Assembly (NCBI GenBank): GCA_945898105.1
Contig: CAMDHL010000012.1
Location: forward strand, 1-18,440
Length of the DNA: 18,440 bases
DNA from: Comamonas sp. lk
Lineage (GTDB): Bacteria; Pseudomonadota; Gammaproteobacteria; Burkholderiales; Burkholderiaceae_C
Direction of reading: 5' to 3'
Part shown: piece by piece, positions 1 through 8,110 of the stretch
Numbering within the stretch: the first letter of the stretch is position 1
How the letters are laid out: each line of letters begins with the position of its first letter
Notes under the pieces: generated by a model
The model's input: only the letters and a program-made list of their open reading frames with translations
What the model was told of the DNA's origin: nothing
Database searches by the model: none
Made by a program: the position numbers and the translations under genes

Positions 1-576
1 CAGCTTGGTCACATGGTGGGCGTTGGCAAAGGCGGCATCTACATTGCCTTTGTCGCCTAGCACCCATTTGTAGAACTTGTTATTCTGTGCGGCGTCGTGC
101 AGTTGTGGGCCGGTGGCGGCGTCGCGCACGTCCACCACAGCGGGCAGTACGTCGTAATCGACTTGCACCGCCTCAGCAGCGTTTTTAGCTTGCTCCAGCG
201 TGTCGGCGATCACCATGGCCAATTGGTCGCCCACGTGGCGCACTTTGCCCAGGGCCAGCACCGGATGCGGCGGCTCGTTCATGGGCGTGCCGTCGGGGTT
301 GTTGATCAGCCAGCCGCAAGGCAGGCCGCCCATCTTGCCTTCAAGGTCTTTACCGATAAAGATACGCACCACACCCGGCATGGCGGACGCCGCGCTAATG
401 TCAATGCTTTTGATGATGGCATGCGCGTGCGGGCTGCGCACGAAGACGGCGTAGCTTTGCGCTTGCATGGTGATGTCGTCGGTGTACTGACCGGCGCCGG
501 TCAGGAAGCGGTAGTCTTCTTTGCGGCGGACCGACTCACCGATATGCGGGAGGTTTGAAAAATCTGAGGCACCCAT
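1..576 (-). CDS. Xanthine dehydrogenase / CoxL-family molybdopterin-binding large subunit, N-terminal part (runs off window)
   Basis: This is the first 192 codons of a molybdenum hydroxylase large subunit, the subunit that binds the molybdopterin cytosine dinucleotide cofactor and oxidises the substrate. The protein starts MGASDFSNLPHIGESVRRKE and continues with features typical of the N-terminal (a/b hammerhead) domain: DYRFLTGAGQYTDDI, VRSPHAHA, and the conserved segment around HPVLALGKVRHVGDQLAMVIA. The start is ATG at 574-576, with AAGGAG at 585-590 eight bases upstream. The small iron-sulfur subunit lies directly upstream, 21 bases away, so the two are surely co-transcribed. The active-site loop that would tell CO dehydrogenase from other oxidases lies outside the window, so the substrate cannot be named. 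The family call is firm. Confidence 0.93.
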   Translation of the reverse strand, partial: MGASDFSNLPHIGESVRRKEDYRFLTGAGQYTDDITMQAQSYAVFVRSPHAHAIIKSIDISAASAMPGVVRIFIGKDLEGKMGGLPCGWLINNPDGTPMNEPPHPVLALGKVRHVGDQLAMVIADTLEQAKNAAEAVQVDYDVLPAVVDVRDAATGPQLHDAAQNNKFYKWVLGDKGNVDAAFANAHHVTKL

Positions 577-597
577 GTTGCTTGCTCCTTGAATGGT

Positions 598-1068
598 TTA
601 GGCAGAAGCCATGGCAGCAGCACCCTGCTGCACAGCTTTGACGATGTTTTGGTAGCCCGTGCAGCGGCACATATTGCCTTCGAGGTGCGTACGGACCTCC
701 TCTGCGCTGGCATTGGGGTGCTTGGCGCACAGGTCGATAGCGCTCAACACCATGCCCGGGGTGCAAAAACCGCATTGCAAGCCGTGGCAGTCTTTAAATG
801 CCGCTTGCATTGGGTGCATGGTTCCGTCCGGCGCGGCCAGACCTTCGATGGTGGTGATCTCGGCGCCATCTGCCTGAGCGGCCAGGATGTTGCAAGATTT
901 AACGGCATGGCCGTCCTTGATCACCGTGCATGCGCCGCACTGTGCGGTGTCGCAACCTACATGGGTACCGGTCATATGTAAATGCTCGCGCAGTACCTGC
1001 ACCAGCAGGGTATGGGGCGGGACGTCCACTGAAACCTGGCGGTTGTTAACCTTCAATTGAACCTGCAT
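598..1068 (-). CDS. [2Fe-2S] small subunit of a xanthine dehydrogenase / CO dehydrogenase-type molybdenum hydroxylase (CoxS-like)
   Basis: The 156-residue protein has the usual length and layout of the electron-transfer small subunit. The N-terminal ferredoxin-like domain carries one [2Fe-2S] cluster on C39, C44, C47 and C59 (GCDTAQCGACTV...SC). The C-terminal helical domain carries the second on C99, C102, C134 and C136 (GLQCGFCTPG, then NMCRCTGYQ). It passes electrons from the molybdenum site of the large subunit to an FAD subunit or another acceptor. The start ATG is at 1066-1068, preceded by a GGAG-like purine stretch. The stop TAA (598-600) is 21 bases before the large-subunit start. No FAD (CoxM-like) subunit is seen between or upstream of them, so if present it lies beyond the left edge. 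Family certain, substrate unknown. Confidence 0.95.
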   Translation of the reverse strand: MQVQLKVNNRQVSVDVPPHTLLVQVLREHLHMTGTHVGCDTAQCGACTVIKDGHAVKSCNILAAQADGAEITTIEGLAAPDGTMHPMQAAFKDCHGLQCGFCTPGMVLSAIDLCAKHPNASAEEVRTHLEGNMCRCTGYQNIVKAVQQGAAAMASA

Positions 1069-1433
1069 AACGTATGTCTCCGGGAGGGGTTATTGGAACG
1101 AGTTACTCTATCATTATGTTCCTTGCAAAAGTCCGTACACCCTAGTAAAAACCCTTGAATATGTCCTTATTAAAAAGCGATTTTTTCTATCTTGGCGGGC
1201 TTGGGCGGGCATCCGATCGCTTCAATCCGCAGGCTGTGGAGCTATCGATCGGTGGTTTGGTTGGGAAGGGTATGCGGACCTCACTCTTTTGGACGCGTGT
1301 GGCTCAACCCTCGGTTTGCTTGGCCACCAGTTGAGTAAGCCCTGCTCCTTGGCAAAATCTCATTGCAGTCATGGCTTGGTTTGCAAAAACTCCTCGAAGG
1401 CCCTAAAAACCGGGCTGCAGATGCGCTAAGTGC
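1069..1433. other. Intergenic region between the molybdenum hydroxylase operon and the rimP promoter; no gene seen
   Basis: No convincing coding frame or RNA gene was found here. The 1100-1190 part is AT-rich and is the likely promoter and control region of the minus-strand operon. It contains a CATAAT box on the minus strand (1113-1118) and a repeated CCCT spaced 12 bases apart (1140-1143 and 1152-1155). Further right are a near-tandem CTTGGCGGGC/TTGGGCGGGC (1191-1210) and a 7-base inverted repeat CCGATCG (1213-1219) / CGATCGG (1246-1252). None of these could be tied to a known regulator. Confidence 0.5.
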
Positions 1434-1463
1434 TTGGTTTTTACCGAGTTTTGCCATTACAAT
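1434..1463 (+). promoter_or_regulatory. Predicted sigma70 promoter of the rimP-nusA-infB operon
   Basis: A -35-like TTGGTT (1434-1439) and a -10-like TACAAT (1458-1463) are separated by 18 bases, a normal sigma70 spacing. Transcription would start near 1470. It faces rimP and is the best promoter in the gap. Predicted from sequence alone. Confidence 0.55.
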
Positions 1464-1473
1464 GCGAGCTTCA

Positions 1474-1515
1474 CGACCAAACGGGCGGGTAATTACCGCC
1501 CGTTTTTTTTGGTCG
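1474..1515 (+). terminator. Terminator-like hairpin in the rimP leader (candidate attenuator)
   Basis: ACGGGCGG (1481-1488) pairs perfectly with CCGCCCGT (1496-1503) across a 7-base loop, followed by seven more T's (1504-1510): the form of a rho-independent terminator. CGACCAA (1474-1480) also pairs with TTGGTCG (1509-1515), so a longer interrupted helix can enclose the first T's as a bulge. The hairpin begins only about 11 bases after the predicted transcription start. Rfam holds a rimP leader class in enterobacteria built around a premature terminator; whether this element is related is inference. Confidence 0.6.
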
Positions 1516-1576
1516 ATCGTTTTTAGAGGCTGCCTAATTTGGGCAGCGGACACACAGGAAATCGGGCATCAGCAAC

Positions 1577-2215
1577 GTGGCTTGGCAAGACATCGTGCGT
1601 CAAATTGTGGTCGGTCTTGGATACGACCTGGTGGAGCTGGAACGCTCGGCTGGCGGCCTGTTGCGGGTCACGATAGACCTACCTTGGGTGCAATCGGCGC
1701 CGGGCACTGCGCAAGAAGAGCAGTTTGTGACCGTTGAAGATTGCGAGAAGGTGACGCGCCAGTTGCAGTTTTCGCTGGAAGTAGAAGGCACAGCCTACAC
1801 CCGGCTTGAGGTGTCTTCGCCTGGGATTGATCGCCCCCTTAGGCACGAGGCTGATTTTTTGCGCTTTGCGGGCCAGGTGGTTGATATCACCCTGCGAGAG
1901 CCTATTGGCGCGGCCGGCGGTGGAATAGTTAACGCGAAGCGTAAGAAATTTCGCGGGACGCTGGAACGCGTTGCCGAGGTTCCAGGCGCTGCGCATTGGC
2001 AGATTGTGTGGAGCGAAGCACCGCCCATCAAGCCGGGGCAGAAAGTGAGTAAGAAGCGGCCTGCGCCGCCCTTGCAGGCCATGGGGTTTGCGCTGGACGA
2101 ATTGAGAGAAGCGCGTTTGGCGCCGATTGTGAGCTTTAAGGGTCGTGGCAACGCGGCTGATGGTATGCAGTTAACGCTAGGAGTCGAGCCTGGCGGTGAG
2201 CAGGATGAGGTTTAA
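1577..2215 (+). CDS. rimP: Ribosome maturation factor RimP
   Basis: RimP binds the free 30S subunit and helps its maturation in the cytoplasm. The 212-residue protein has the N-terminal alpha/beta domain (residues 1-85) with the RimP core motif LEVSSPGIDRPL (77-88), followed by the SH3-like C-terminal domain beginning FLRFAGQVVDI. It is longer than short RimP proteins because of insertions near 35-50 and a basic, proline-rich stretch near 145-165 (KPGQKVSKKRPAPP). The GTG at 1577 is the only plausible start: no ATG, GTG or TTG occurs between it and the upstream in-frame stop at 1535. An AGGAA (1556-1560) lies rather far upstream. First gene of the nusA-infB operon, as in most proteobacteria. 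Confidence 0.95.
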   Translation: MAWQDIVRQIVVGLGYDLVELERSAGGLLRVTIDLPWVQSAPGTAQEEQFVTVEDCEKVTRQLQFSLEVEGTAYTRLEVSSPGIDRPLRHEADFLRFAGQVVDITLREPIGAAGGGIVNAKRKKFRGTLERVAEVPGAAHWQIVWSEAPPIKPGQKVSKKRPAPPLQAMGFALDELREARLAPIVSFKGRGNAADGMQLTLGVEPGGEQDEV

Positions 2216-2217
2216 GG

Positions 2218-2229
2218 GCACCTAGGTGC
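2218..2229. repeat. Perfect 12-base palindrome between rimP and nusA
   Basis: GCACCTAGGTGC is fully self-complementary and begins two bases after the rimP stop codon. It could form a small hairpin in RNA (4-bp stem, 4-base loop) or be chance. No T-run follows, so it is not a simple terminator. Confidence 0.4.
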
Positions 2230-2279
2230 GATGAACGAAGTCGTAGATGGACTTGTTCTTGTTTGTGAATTGAATTGTC

Positions 2280-2284
2280 AGGAG
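2280..2284 (+). promoter_or_regulatory. Ribosome binding site that fixes the nusA start
   Basis: AGGAG lies nine bases before the ATG at 2294. The frame is open upstream to an ATG at 2231, but that start has no such site and would add 21 residues foreign to NusA. Confidence 0.75.
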
Positions 2285-2293
2285 AGTGAAGGC

Positions 2294-3799
2294 ATGAATC
2301 GCGAATTGTTGATGTTGGTAGAGGCGATCTCCCGTGAAAAAAACGTGGAGCGTGATGTGGTGCTGGCGGCCGTGGAAGCGGCGCTGGCGCAGGCCACTAA
2401 AAAGCTGTACGAAGGCGACGTGGATATTCGCGTTGCGCTGGACCGCGACAGTGGTAATTACGAAACCTTCAGGCGTTGGCACGTTGTGCCGGACGAGGCG
2501 GGCTTGCAGCTGCCTGACCAAGAAATCTTGCATTTCGAAGCCAAAGAGCAGATTCCTGATGTCGAAGTCGATGAATATATCGAAGAGCCGATTGAATCCG
2601 TGCCAATCGGCCGCATTGGCGCTATGGCCGCCAAGCAGGTGATTTTGCAAAAAATCCGAGATGCTGAGCGCGAGATGCTGCTCAATGACTTTATGTCACG
2701 CGGTGACAATATTTTTGTTGGCACTGTCAAGCGCATGGACAAGGGCGATGTGATCGTCGAGAGCGGCAGGGTTGAAGGCCGCCTGCGCCGCGCGGAAATG
2801 ATTCCCAAAGAAAACCTGCGCGCTGGCGACCGCGTCCGCGCCATGATCATGGAAGTGGACCTGACGCTGCGTGGTGCGCCGATCTTGTTATCGCGCTCCG
2901 CACCGGAATTCATGACCGAGTTGTTCCGCCATGAGGTTCCCGAGATCGAACAAGGTTTGTTGGAGATCAAATCCTGCGCCCGTGATCCAGGCTCGCGCGC
3001 CAAAATCGCAGTGCTATCACATGACAAGCGTATCGATCCCATCGGCACCTGTGTGGGCGTGCGTGGCAGTCGCGTCAACGGCGTCACTACCGAATTGGCC
3101 GGTGAGCGCGTCGATATCGTTTTGTGGAGCGAAGACCCCGCGCAGTTTGTGATTGGCGCGTTGGCGCCCGCCAATGTGTCGTCCATCGTGGTTGACGAGG
3201 AACGCCATGCCATGGACGTGGTCGTAGATGAAGAAAATCTGGCGATTGCCATTGGTCGCGGCGGACAAAACGTTAGGCTTGCTTCTGAGTTGACCGGTTG
3301 GAAGATCAACATCATGGATGCGGCCGAGTCCGCGCAGAAACTTGCCGTGGAAACCGATTCGGGCCGCCGCCTCTTTATGGACAAACTCGATGTGGACGAG
3401 GAGATTGCCGACATCCTTATAGCGGAAGGCTTTACCAGCTTGGAAGAAGTGGCCTATGTGCCATTGCAGGAAATGCTGGAAATTGAGAGCTTTGACGAAG
3501 ACACGGTGCACGAGCTTCGTAATCGCGCCAAAGACGCACTGCTCACCATGGAAATTGCCCGAGAGGAGAGCACAGCAAGTGTCTCGCAGGACTTGCGCGA
3601 TTTGCAAGGCCTAAGCGCTGAACACATTGCAACGCTAGCCGAACACGGGATTAAAACCCTGGACGATCTGGCCGATCTGGCTACTGACGAACTTACAGAA
3701 ATCACCGGCCAGTCTATTGACGAAGCCACTGCCCTGATCATGAAGGAGCGCGAACATTGGTTTACCGATGACGCCGCCGCTCAAGAGTCACGGCCATGA
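2294..3799 (+). CDS. nusA: Transcription termination/antitermination factor NusA
   Basis: NusA binds RNA polymerase and nascent RNA and controls pausing, termination and antitermination. The 501-residue protein starts with the standard [18 protein letters not shown]. Domains in order: N-terminal polymerase-binding domain (1-130), S1 domain (about 137-200, [20 protein letters not shown]), KH1 (about 205-275, GVRGSRV at 255-261), KH2 (about 280-345, GRGGQN at 321-326), and two acidic C-terminal repeats (about 365-420 and 435-490), the arrangement known from E. coli. Length is normal. The start at 2294 is chosen over an in-frame ATG at 2231 because of the family N-terminus and the AGGAG before it. 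It follows rimP by 78 bases and precedes infB by 15, as in the conserved operon. Confidence 0.98.
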   Translation: MNRELLMLVEAISREKNVERDVVLAAVEAALAQATKKLYEGDVDIRVALDRDSGNYETFRRWHVVPDEAGLQLPDQEILHFEAKEQIPDVEVDEYIEEPIESVPIGRIGAMAAKQVILQKIRDAEREMLLNDFMSRGDNIFVGTVKRMDKGDVIVESGRVEGRLRRAEMIPKENLRAGDRVRAMIMEVDLTLRGAPILLSRSAPEFMTELFRHEVPEIEQGLLEIKSCARDPGSRAKIAVLSHDKRIDPIGTCVGVRGSRVNGVTTELAGERVDIVLWSEDPAQFVIGALAPANVSSIVVDEERHAMDVVVDEENLAIAIGRGGQNVRLASELTGWKINIMDAAESAQKLAVETDSGRRLFMDKLDVDEEIADILIAEGFTSLEEVAYVPLQEMLEIESFDEDTVHELRNRAKDALLTMEIAREESTASVSQDLRDLQGLSAEHIATLAEHGIKTLDDLADLATDELTEITGQSIDEATALIMKEREHWFTDDAAAQESRP

Positions 3800-3814
3800 A
3801 AGGTTACCCGCTAA

Positions 3815-6727
3815 ATGTCCAGTACGACTGTCGCCGAGTTTGCCAGTGAACTCAAAAAATCTACCGAAACCCTGTTGGGTCAATTGAAATCCGCCGGGGT
3901 GGCCAAAGCCGCCGCCAGCGATGTGTTGACCGACTCCGATAAGCATAAATTATTGAATCACTTGCAGGCTGCCCATGGCACTGCGGGTGCGGAACGCAAA
4001 AAAATTACCCTGGTCAAAAAGCAGACCACGGAAATTAAACAAGCCGATGCCAGTGGCAAGGCGCGCACCATTCAAGTGGAGGTGCGCAAAAAGCGCACTT
4101 TTGTTCGTCGCGAAGACGGCTCGGACGCGGTGCCAGAGTCTGCGGAGGTGTTTGAAGCACCAGTGCCTGCTGCACCGGTGATCGACCAGGCCGAATTGGC
4201 GCGCCGCGAAGAAGAAGCGCGCCATCAGGCTGAGTTTTTGCGCAGGCAGGAGGAAGAGTTGGTCGCGCGCCGTCAGGCGCGTGAAGAGCAAGAAGCTAAG
4301 GTGCGCGCAGCACAGGAAGCGGCGGCCCAAGCCCAAGCCTCGACACAATCTGATACCGCGGAGGGCCAGGTAAACGACACCGCTGCCAAGCCCCGTAAAT
4401 TGACCAAGGCTGCGGAAAAAGCTGCTTCGGACGCCGCCGCGCAGGCCGAGGCTGCCGCTGCCGACCAAGCTGCCCAGCAGGCACAGCGTGAACAGGACGC
4501 TGCCAAAGCTGCTACCGCTTCGCGCGAAGCCGCAATCGAAGAAAACAAGCGTGCCGCCGATTTGGGCGATCGCCGTCGTAAAGCCGAGGCCGAGGCCGTA
4601 GCCATCCGCATGATGATGTCTGCTCCCGCGAAGGCACCTCCACCCCCGCCGAAAAAAGAAGAACCCAAACCGGCGGTCGATCCCAAGGCTTCAATCAAAG
4701 GTACTTTGCATAAGCCTGCAGCAGGCTCTACCGTAAGCAAAGGCCCCAAAACAGGCGCAGCCCCTGGTGCGCCTGGATCCGGCAAAGAGGTCAAATCAGC
4801 CAAGCTCTCAAGTAGCTGGGCCGGCGACCCTGCAAAGAAAAAAGAACTCAAGACGCGCGGTGACACCGGTGCCGGCACCGGTCGATCGACCAACTGGCGT
4901 GCTGGCCCGCGCGGTAAGCGTGGGGGTGACCGCGATCGAGAAGATCACGCTCCGGCACAGTCGCAGGAAGTGCGCATCATCGAGGTGCATGTACCGGAAA
5001 CCATCACCGTGGCCGAGTTGGCGCACAAGATGGCGATCAAAGCCTCCGAAGTTATCAAGCAATTGATGAAGCTGGGGCAGATGGTCACCATTAACCAGCC
5101 GCTAGACCAGGATACCGCCATGATTGTGGTGGAGGAGTTGGGCCATACCGCAGTGGTCGCGGCGCTGGACGACCCGGAGGCTTTCACCGACGAAGAAGTG
5201 CAATCGCAGGCAGAGTCTCTGCCGCGCGCTCCGGTTGTAACTGTGATGGGTCACGTGGACCACGGAAAAACCTCGCTGCTGGACTACATTCGCCGCGCCA
5301 AAGTTGCATCCGGCGAAGCCGGTGGAATCACCCAGCATATCGGCGCTTACCACGTGCAAACGCCGCGCGGTATGGTGTCCTTCCTGGACACACCGGGACA
5401 CGAGGCATTTACTGCCATGCGTGCGCGCGGCGCCAAGGCAACTGACATCGTGATTTTGGTGGTTGCAGCGGACGACGGTGTGATGCCGCAAACCAAAGAG
5501 GCAATCAAGCACGCCAAGGCGGCAGGTGTACCTATTGTGGTCGCCATCAATAAGATTGATAAGCCTGATTCCAACCCGGAGCGCGTGAAAAACGAACTCG
5601 TGGTCGAGGAAGTGGTACCGGAAGAGTTCGGTGGCGAGTCGCCCTTTGTCTCGGTATCAGCGAAAACCGGCCAGGGCATCGACGAGTTGCTGGAACAAGT
5701 CTTGTTGCAAGCTGAAGTGCTGGAATTGCGTGCACCGGTAAATGCAATGGCCAAAGGTCTGGTCATTGAAGCGCGTTTGGACAAGGGACGCGGCCCGGTA
5801 GCCACGGTGTTGGTCCAATCCGGAACGCTCAAAACTGGTGATGTCGTTTTGGCCGGACAAACCTTTGGGCGCGTGCGCGCCATGTTGGATGAGAACGGTA
5901 AACCTATCAAGGACGCTGGCCCATCCATTCCGGTGGAGATTCAGGGTTTGACGGAAGTGCCGCAAGCGGGTGACGAGTTCATGGTGATGTCGGACGAGCG
6001 CCGAGCGCGCGAAATCGCTACCTATCGCGCAGGCAAATTCCGCAACACCAAGCTGGCCAAGCAACAGGCGGCCAAGCTGGAAAATATGTTCAGCGATATC
6101 GGTGCGGGCGACGTCAAAACGCTGCCCATCATCGTCAAGGCAGATGTGCAAGGTTCACAAGAGGCCTTGGCTTCCTCGCTACTCAAACTCTCGACCGACG
6201 AGGTCAAAGTGCAAATGGTTTATTCCGCTGTGGGCGGCATCAGCGAGTCGGATATCAACCTGGCTATCGCTTCCAAGGCGGTGGTGATTGGCTTTAATGT
6301 GCGCGCCGATGCAGGCGCACGCAAACTGGCCGAGGGCAATGGTGTCGACATCCATTACTACAACATCATTTATGACGCGGTTGATGAACTGAAAGCTGCA
6401 ATGTCGGGCATGCTGGCACCGGAAAAACGCGAGGAAATCATCGGTTTTGCCGAGATCCGTACCGTGTTCGTTGCATCCAAAATCGGAACTGTGGCCGGTT
6501 GTATGGTTACCGGTGGCTTTGTCAACCGCAGCGCGCATTTCCGCTTGCTGCGCGAGAACGTGGTGATTTATACCGGCGAGCTCGATTCGCTCAAGCGTAT
6601 GAAAGACGATGTGCGTGAAGTTAAAGAAGGCTTTGAGTGCGGTATCAAACTCAAGAACTACAACGACATCGCCGTAGGTGACCAGTTGGAGTTCTTCGAG
6701 ATCAAGGAAATCGCGCGCACCATCTGA
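3815..6727 (+). CDS. infB: Translation initiation factor IF-2
   Basis: IF2 is the GTPase that places initiator tRNA on the 30S subunit and promotes subunit joining. The 970-residue protein has an N-terminal IF2N domain (about 1-50), a long Ala/Glu/Gln-rich charged region likely to be coiled coil (about 130-265), a Pro/Lys/Gly-rich linker (about 270-375), and a second IF2N domain (about 395-445, [20 protein letters not shown]). The GTPase core follows: P-loop GHVDHGKT (479-486), DTPGH (525-529), NKID (579-582) and SAK (615-617). Domains II, III and the C-terminal tRNA-binding domain complete it. Length is normal for the large beta/gammaproteobacterial form. It starts 15 bases after nusA with AAAGG upstream. 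Nothing key is missing. Confidence 0.98.
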   Translation: MSSTTVAEFASELKKSTETLLGQLKSAGVAKAAASDVLTDSDKHKLLNHLQAAHGTAGAERKKITLVKKQTTEIKQADASGKARTIQVEVRKKRTFVRREDGSDAVPESAEVFEAPVPAAPVIDQAELARREEEARHQAEFLRRQEEELVARRQAREEQEAKVRAAQEAAAQAQASTQSDTAEGQVNDTAAKPRKLTKAAEKAASDAAAQAEAAAADQAAQQAQREQDAAKAATASREAAIEENKRAADLGDRRRKAEAEAVAIRMMMSAPAKAPPPPPKKEEPKPAVDPKASIKGTLHKPAAGSTVSKGPKTGAAPGAPGSGKEVKSAKLSSSWAGDPAKKKELKTRGDTGAGTGRSTNWRAGPRGKRGGDRDREDHAPAQSQEVRIIEVHVPETITVAELAHKMAIKASEVIKQLMKLGQMVTINQPLDQDTAMIVVEELGHTAVVAALDDPEAFTDEEVQSQAESLPRAPVVTVMGHVDHGKTSLLDYIRRAKVASGEAGGITQHIGAYHVQTPRGMVSFLDTPGHEAFTAMRARGAKATDIVILVVAADDGVMPQTKEAIKHAKAAGVPIVVAINKIDKPDSNPERVKNELVVEEVVPEEFGGESPFVSVSAKTGQGIDELLEQVLLQAEVLELRAPVNAMAKGLVIEARLDKGRGPVATVLVQSGTLKTGDVVLAGQTFGRVRAMLDENGKPIKDAGPSIPVEIQGLTEVPQAGDEFMVMSDERRAREIATYRAGKFRNTKLAKQQAAKLENMFSDIGAGDVKTLPIIVKADVQGSQEALASSLLKLSTDEVKVQMVYSAVGGISESDINLAIASKAVVIGFNVRADAGARKLAEGNGVDIHYYNIIYDAVDELKAAMSGMLAPEKREEIIGFAEIRTVFVASKIGTVAGCMVTGGFVNRSAHFRLLRENVVIYTGELDSLKRMKDDVREVKEGFECGIKLKNYNDIAVGDQLEFFEIKEIARTI

Positions 6728-6740
6728 GCGTTCACCTTGC

Positions 6741-7109
6741 ATGCGCAAAAAGTCCTCTACCCCCAACCGCGGTTTTCGCGTGGCCGATCAGATCCAGCGC
6801 GATTTGACCGAGCTGATTGCACGCGAACTCAAAGACCCGCGCGTGGGCATGGTGACGATTCAGTCGGTAGAGGTCACACCCGACTATGCACATGCCAAGG
6901 TCTACTTCAGCCTGCTGGTAGGCGATGCGGCTCAGTGCGCCGAAGGTTTGAACCAAGCAGCCGGCTTTTTGCGGGCCGGTTTGTTTAAGCGCTTGCATAT
7001 TCATACCGTGCCGACCTTGCACTTTATTTTTGACCGCACCACCGAGCGCGCTGCGGATATGAACGCGCTGATTGCGCGGGCCGTGTCCTCGCGAGCCAAG
7101 GAAGACTGA
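6741..7109 (+). CDS. rbfA: 30S ribosome-binding factor RbfA
   Basis: RbfA is a small KH-fold protein that binds pre-30S particles and is needed for 16S 5'-end processing and cold adaptation. The 122-residue product has the conserved [22 protein letters not shown] start of the family, then [23 protein letters not shown], and ends with the [19 protein letters not shown] helix region. Start chosen at the ATG at 6741 (MRKKSST...), 13 bases after infB; the frame is open further upstream into infB, but those codons only shadow the IF2 C-terminus. The Shine-Dalgarno is weak, which suggests translational coupling with infB. Its place between infB and truB is the standard order. Confidence 0.96.
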   Translation: MRKKSSTPNRGFRVADQIQRDLTELIARELKDPRVGMVTIQSVEVTPDYAHAKVYFSLLVGDAAQCAEGLNQAAGFLRAGLFKRLHIHTVPTLHFIFDRTTERAADMNALIARAVSSRAKED

Positions 7110-7114
7110 ACAGT

Positions 7115-8074
7115 ATGAACGCGCCGCATGCACGGGTTGCAAGGCGCCCCGTGCATGGGGTGCTCTTACTGGATAAGCCGCTGGGCTGGTCTAGCAATCA
7201 GGCTTTGCAGAAAGCCAAGTGGCTGCTGGCCGCGGAAAAAGGCGGGCACACGGGCACTTTAGACCCCTTGGCCACCGGTGTGTTGCCGCTGTGCTTTGGC
7301 GCTGCGACCAAGTTCAGTCAAATGCATTTAGAAGCGGATAAGGTTTATCAGACGGTCGTGCGATTGGGCGTTACAACCACGACTGCAGACGCTGAAGGAG
7401 AAGTTTTGCAAACACGGCCGGTGGAGGTATCGCCGCACTTAATCAATGAGGCTTTAGCGCGTTTTACCGGCCCGATCGAGCAGATTCCGCCAATGCACAG
7501 TGCGCTGAAAAAAGACGGTAAGGCGTTGTACGAGTACGCTCGCGCAGGTATCGAAGTGGAGCGGGCTGCACGGCATGTGACCATTCATGCGATCACGCTG
7601 CTGACCGATGACTCGGCCGCTGAAGTGCCAACGCTGTCTTTGGAAGTGGCATGCAGCAAGGGCACCTATATCCGTACCTTGGCAGAAGATATTGGCGAGG
7701 CCTTGGGTTGCGGTGCGCATTTAACGTCTTTGCGACGGGTGCAGACTGGTGATTTCAAAATTGCCGCCTGCGTGGAACTGCAAGCACTGGAAGCCATGAA
7801 TATGGCGCAGCGTATGGCTTGCCTTAAGTCAGTTGATAGTTTGCTGCCCGGTCACGCGCCCATCACATTGGATACGGACAATGCAGGGCGTTTTTTAAGC
7901 GGCCTGCGCCGCCGCGGCAACTGGGACGATACGCAGCAGGTTGCGGTGTATGCAGAAGATCCCCGAGCTTTGCTGGGTACGGGGCATGTGAAGGCAGGCG
8001 AGTTGATTCCCACCCGCCTGCTGAGTCCACTGGACATCGCCCAAGTGCGCGAACAAGCGACCTGGGCCGGATGA
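7115..8074 (+). CDS. truB: tRNA pseudouridine(55) synthase TruB
   Basis: TruB isomerises U55 to pseudouridine in the T-arm of nearly all tRNAs. The 319-residue protein has the signature [16 protein letters not shown], with the catalytic Asp at residue 50. It also has the family segments [34 protein letters not shown] (substrate-binding region) and [19 protein letters not shown]. The C-terminal ~70 residues form the PUA-like tail. Length is normal. The ATG lies 5 bases after the rbfA stop, with GGAAG inside the end of rbfA as a possible ribosome site. This is the usual rbfA-truB pairing of ribosome and tRNA maturation. Confidence 0.97.
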   Translation: MNAPHARVARRPVHGVLLLDKPLGWSSNQALQKAKWLLAAEKGGHTGTLDPLATGVLPLCFGAATKFSQMHLEADKVYQTVVRLGVTTTTADAEGEVLQTRPVEVSPHLINEALARFTGPIEQIPPMHSALKKDGKALYEYARAGIEVERAARHVTIHAITLLTDDSAAEVPTLSLEVACSKGTYIRTLAEDIGEALGCGAHLTSLRRVQTGDFKIAACVELQALEAMNMAQRMACLKSVDSLLPGHAPITLDTDNAGRFLSGLRRRGNWDDTQQVAVYAEDPRALLGTGHVKAGELIPTRLLSPLDIAQVREQATWAG

Positions 8075-8110
8075 ATTTTATTTTTTGAGTTCGTAGAAAG
8101 AAAGATAACC

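Noticed and set aside
1213..1252. Inverted repeat CCGATCG / CGATCGG
   Set aside because: Only 7 bases with a 26-base spacer and not placed at a likely promoter; easily chance.
1281..1553. 90-codon open frame on the minus strand in the rimP upstream gap
   Set aside because: It runs through the terminator-like hairpin and promoter, has no recognisable domain and no ribosome site; judged chance.
1363..1737. 124-codon plus-strand frame crossing the rimP start
   Set aside because: It overlaps the rimP coding region in another frame, its N-terminal half is leader DNA, and the protein resembles nothing known.
2458..3414. 318-codon minus-strand frame inside nusA
   Set aside because: Ser/Thr/Arg-rich mirror of a confidently identified gene; a shadow of the codon pattern on the opposite strand.
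4273..4893. 206-codon minus-strand frame inside infB
   Set aside because: Ala/Ser-rich low-complexity product arising opposite the Ala/Glu-rich IF2 linker; no sign of a real gene.
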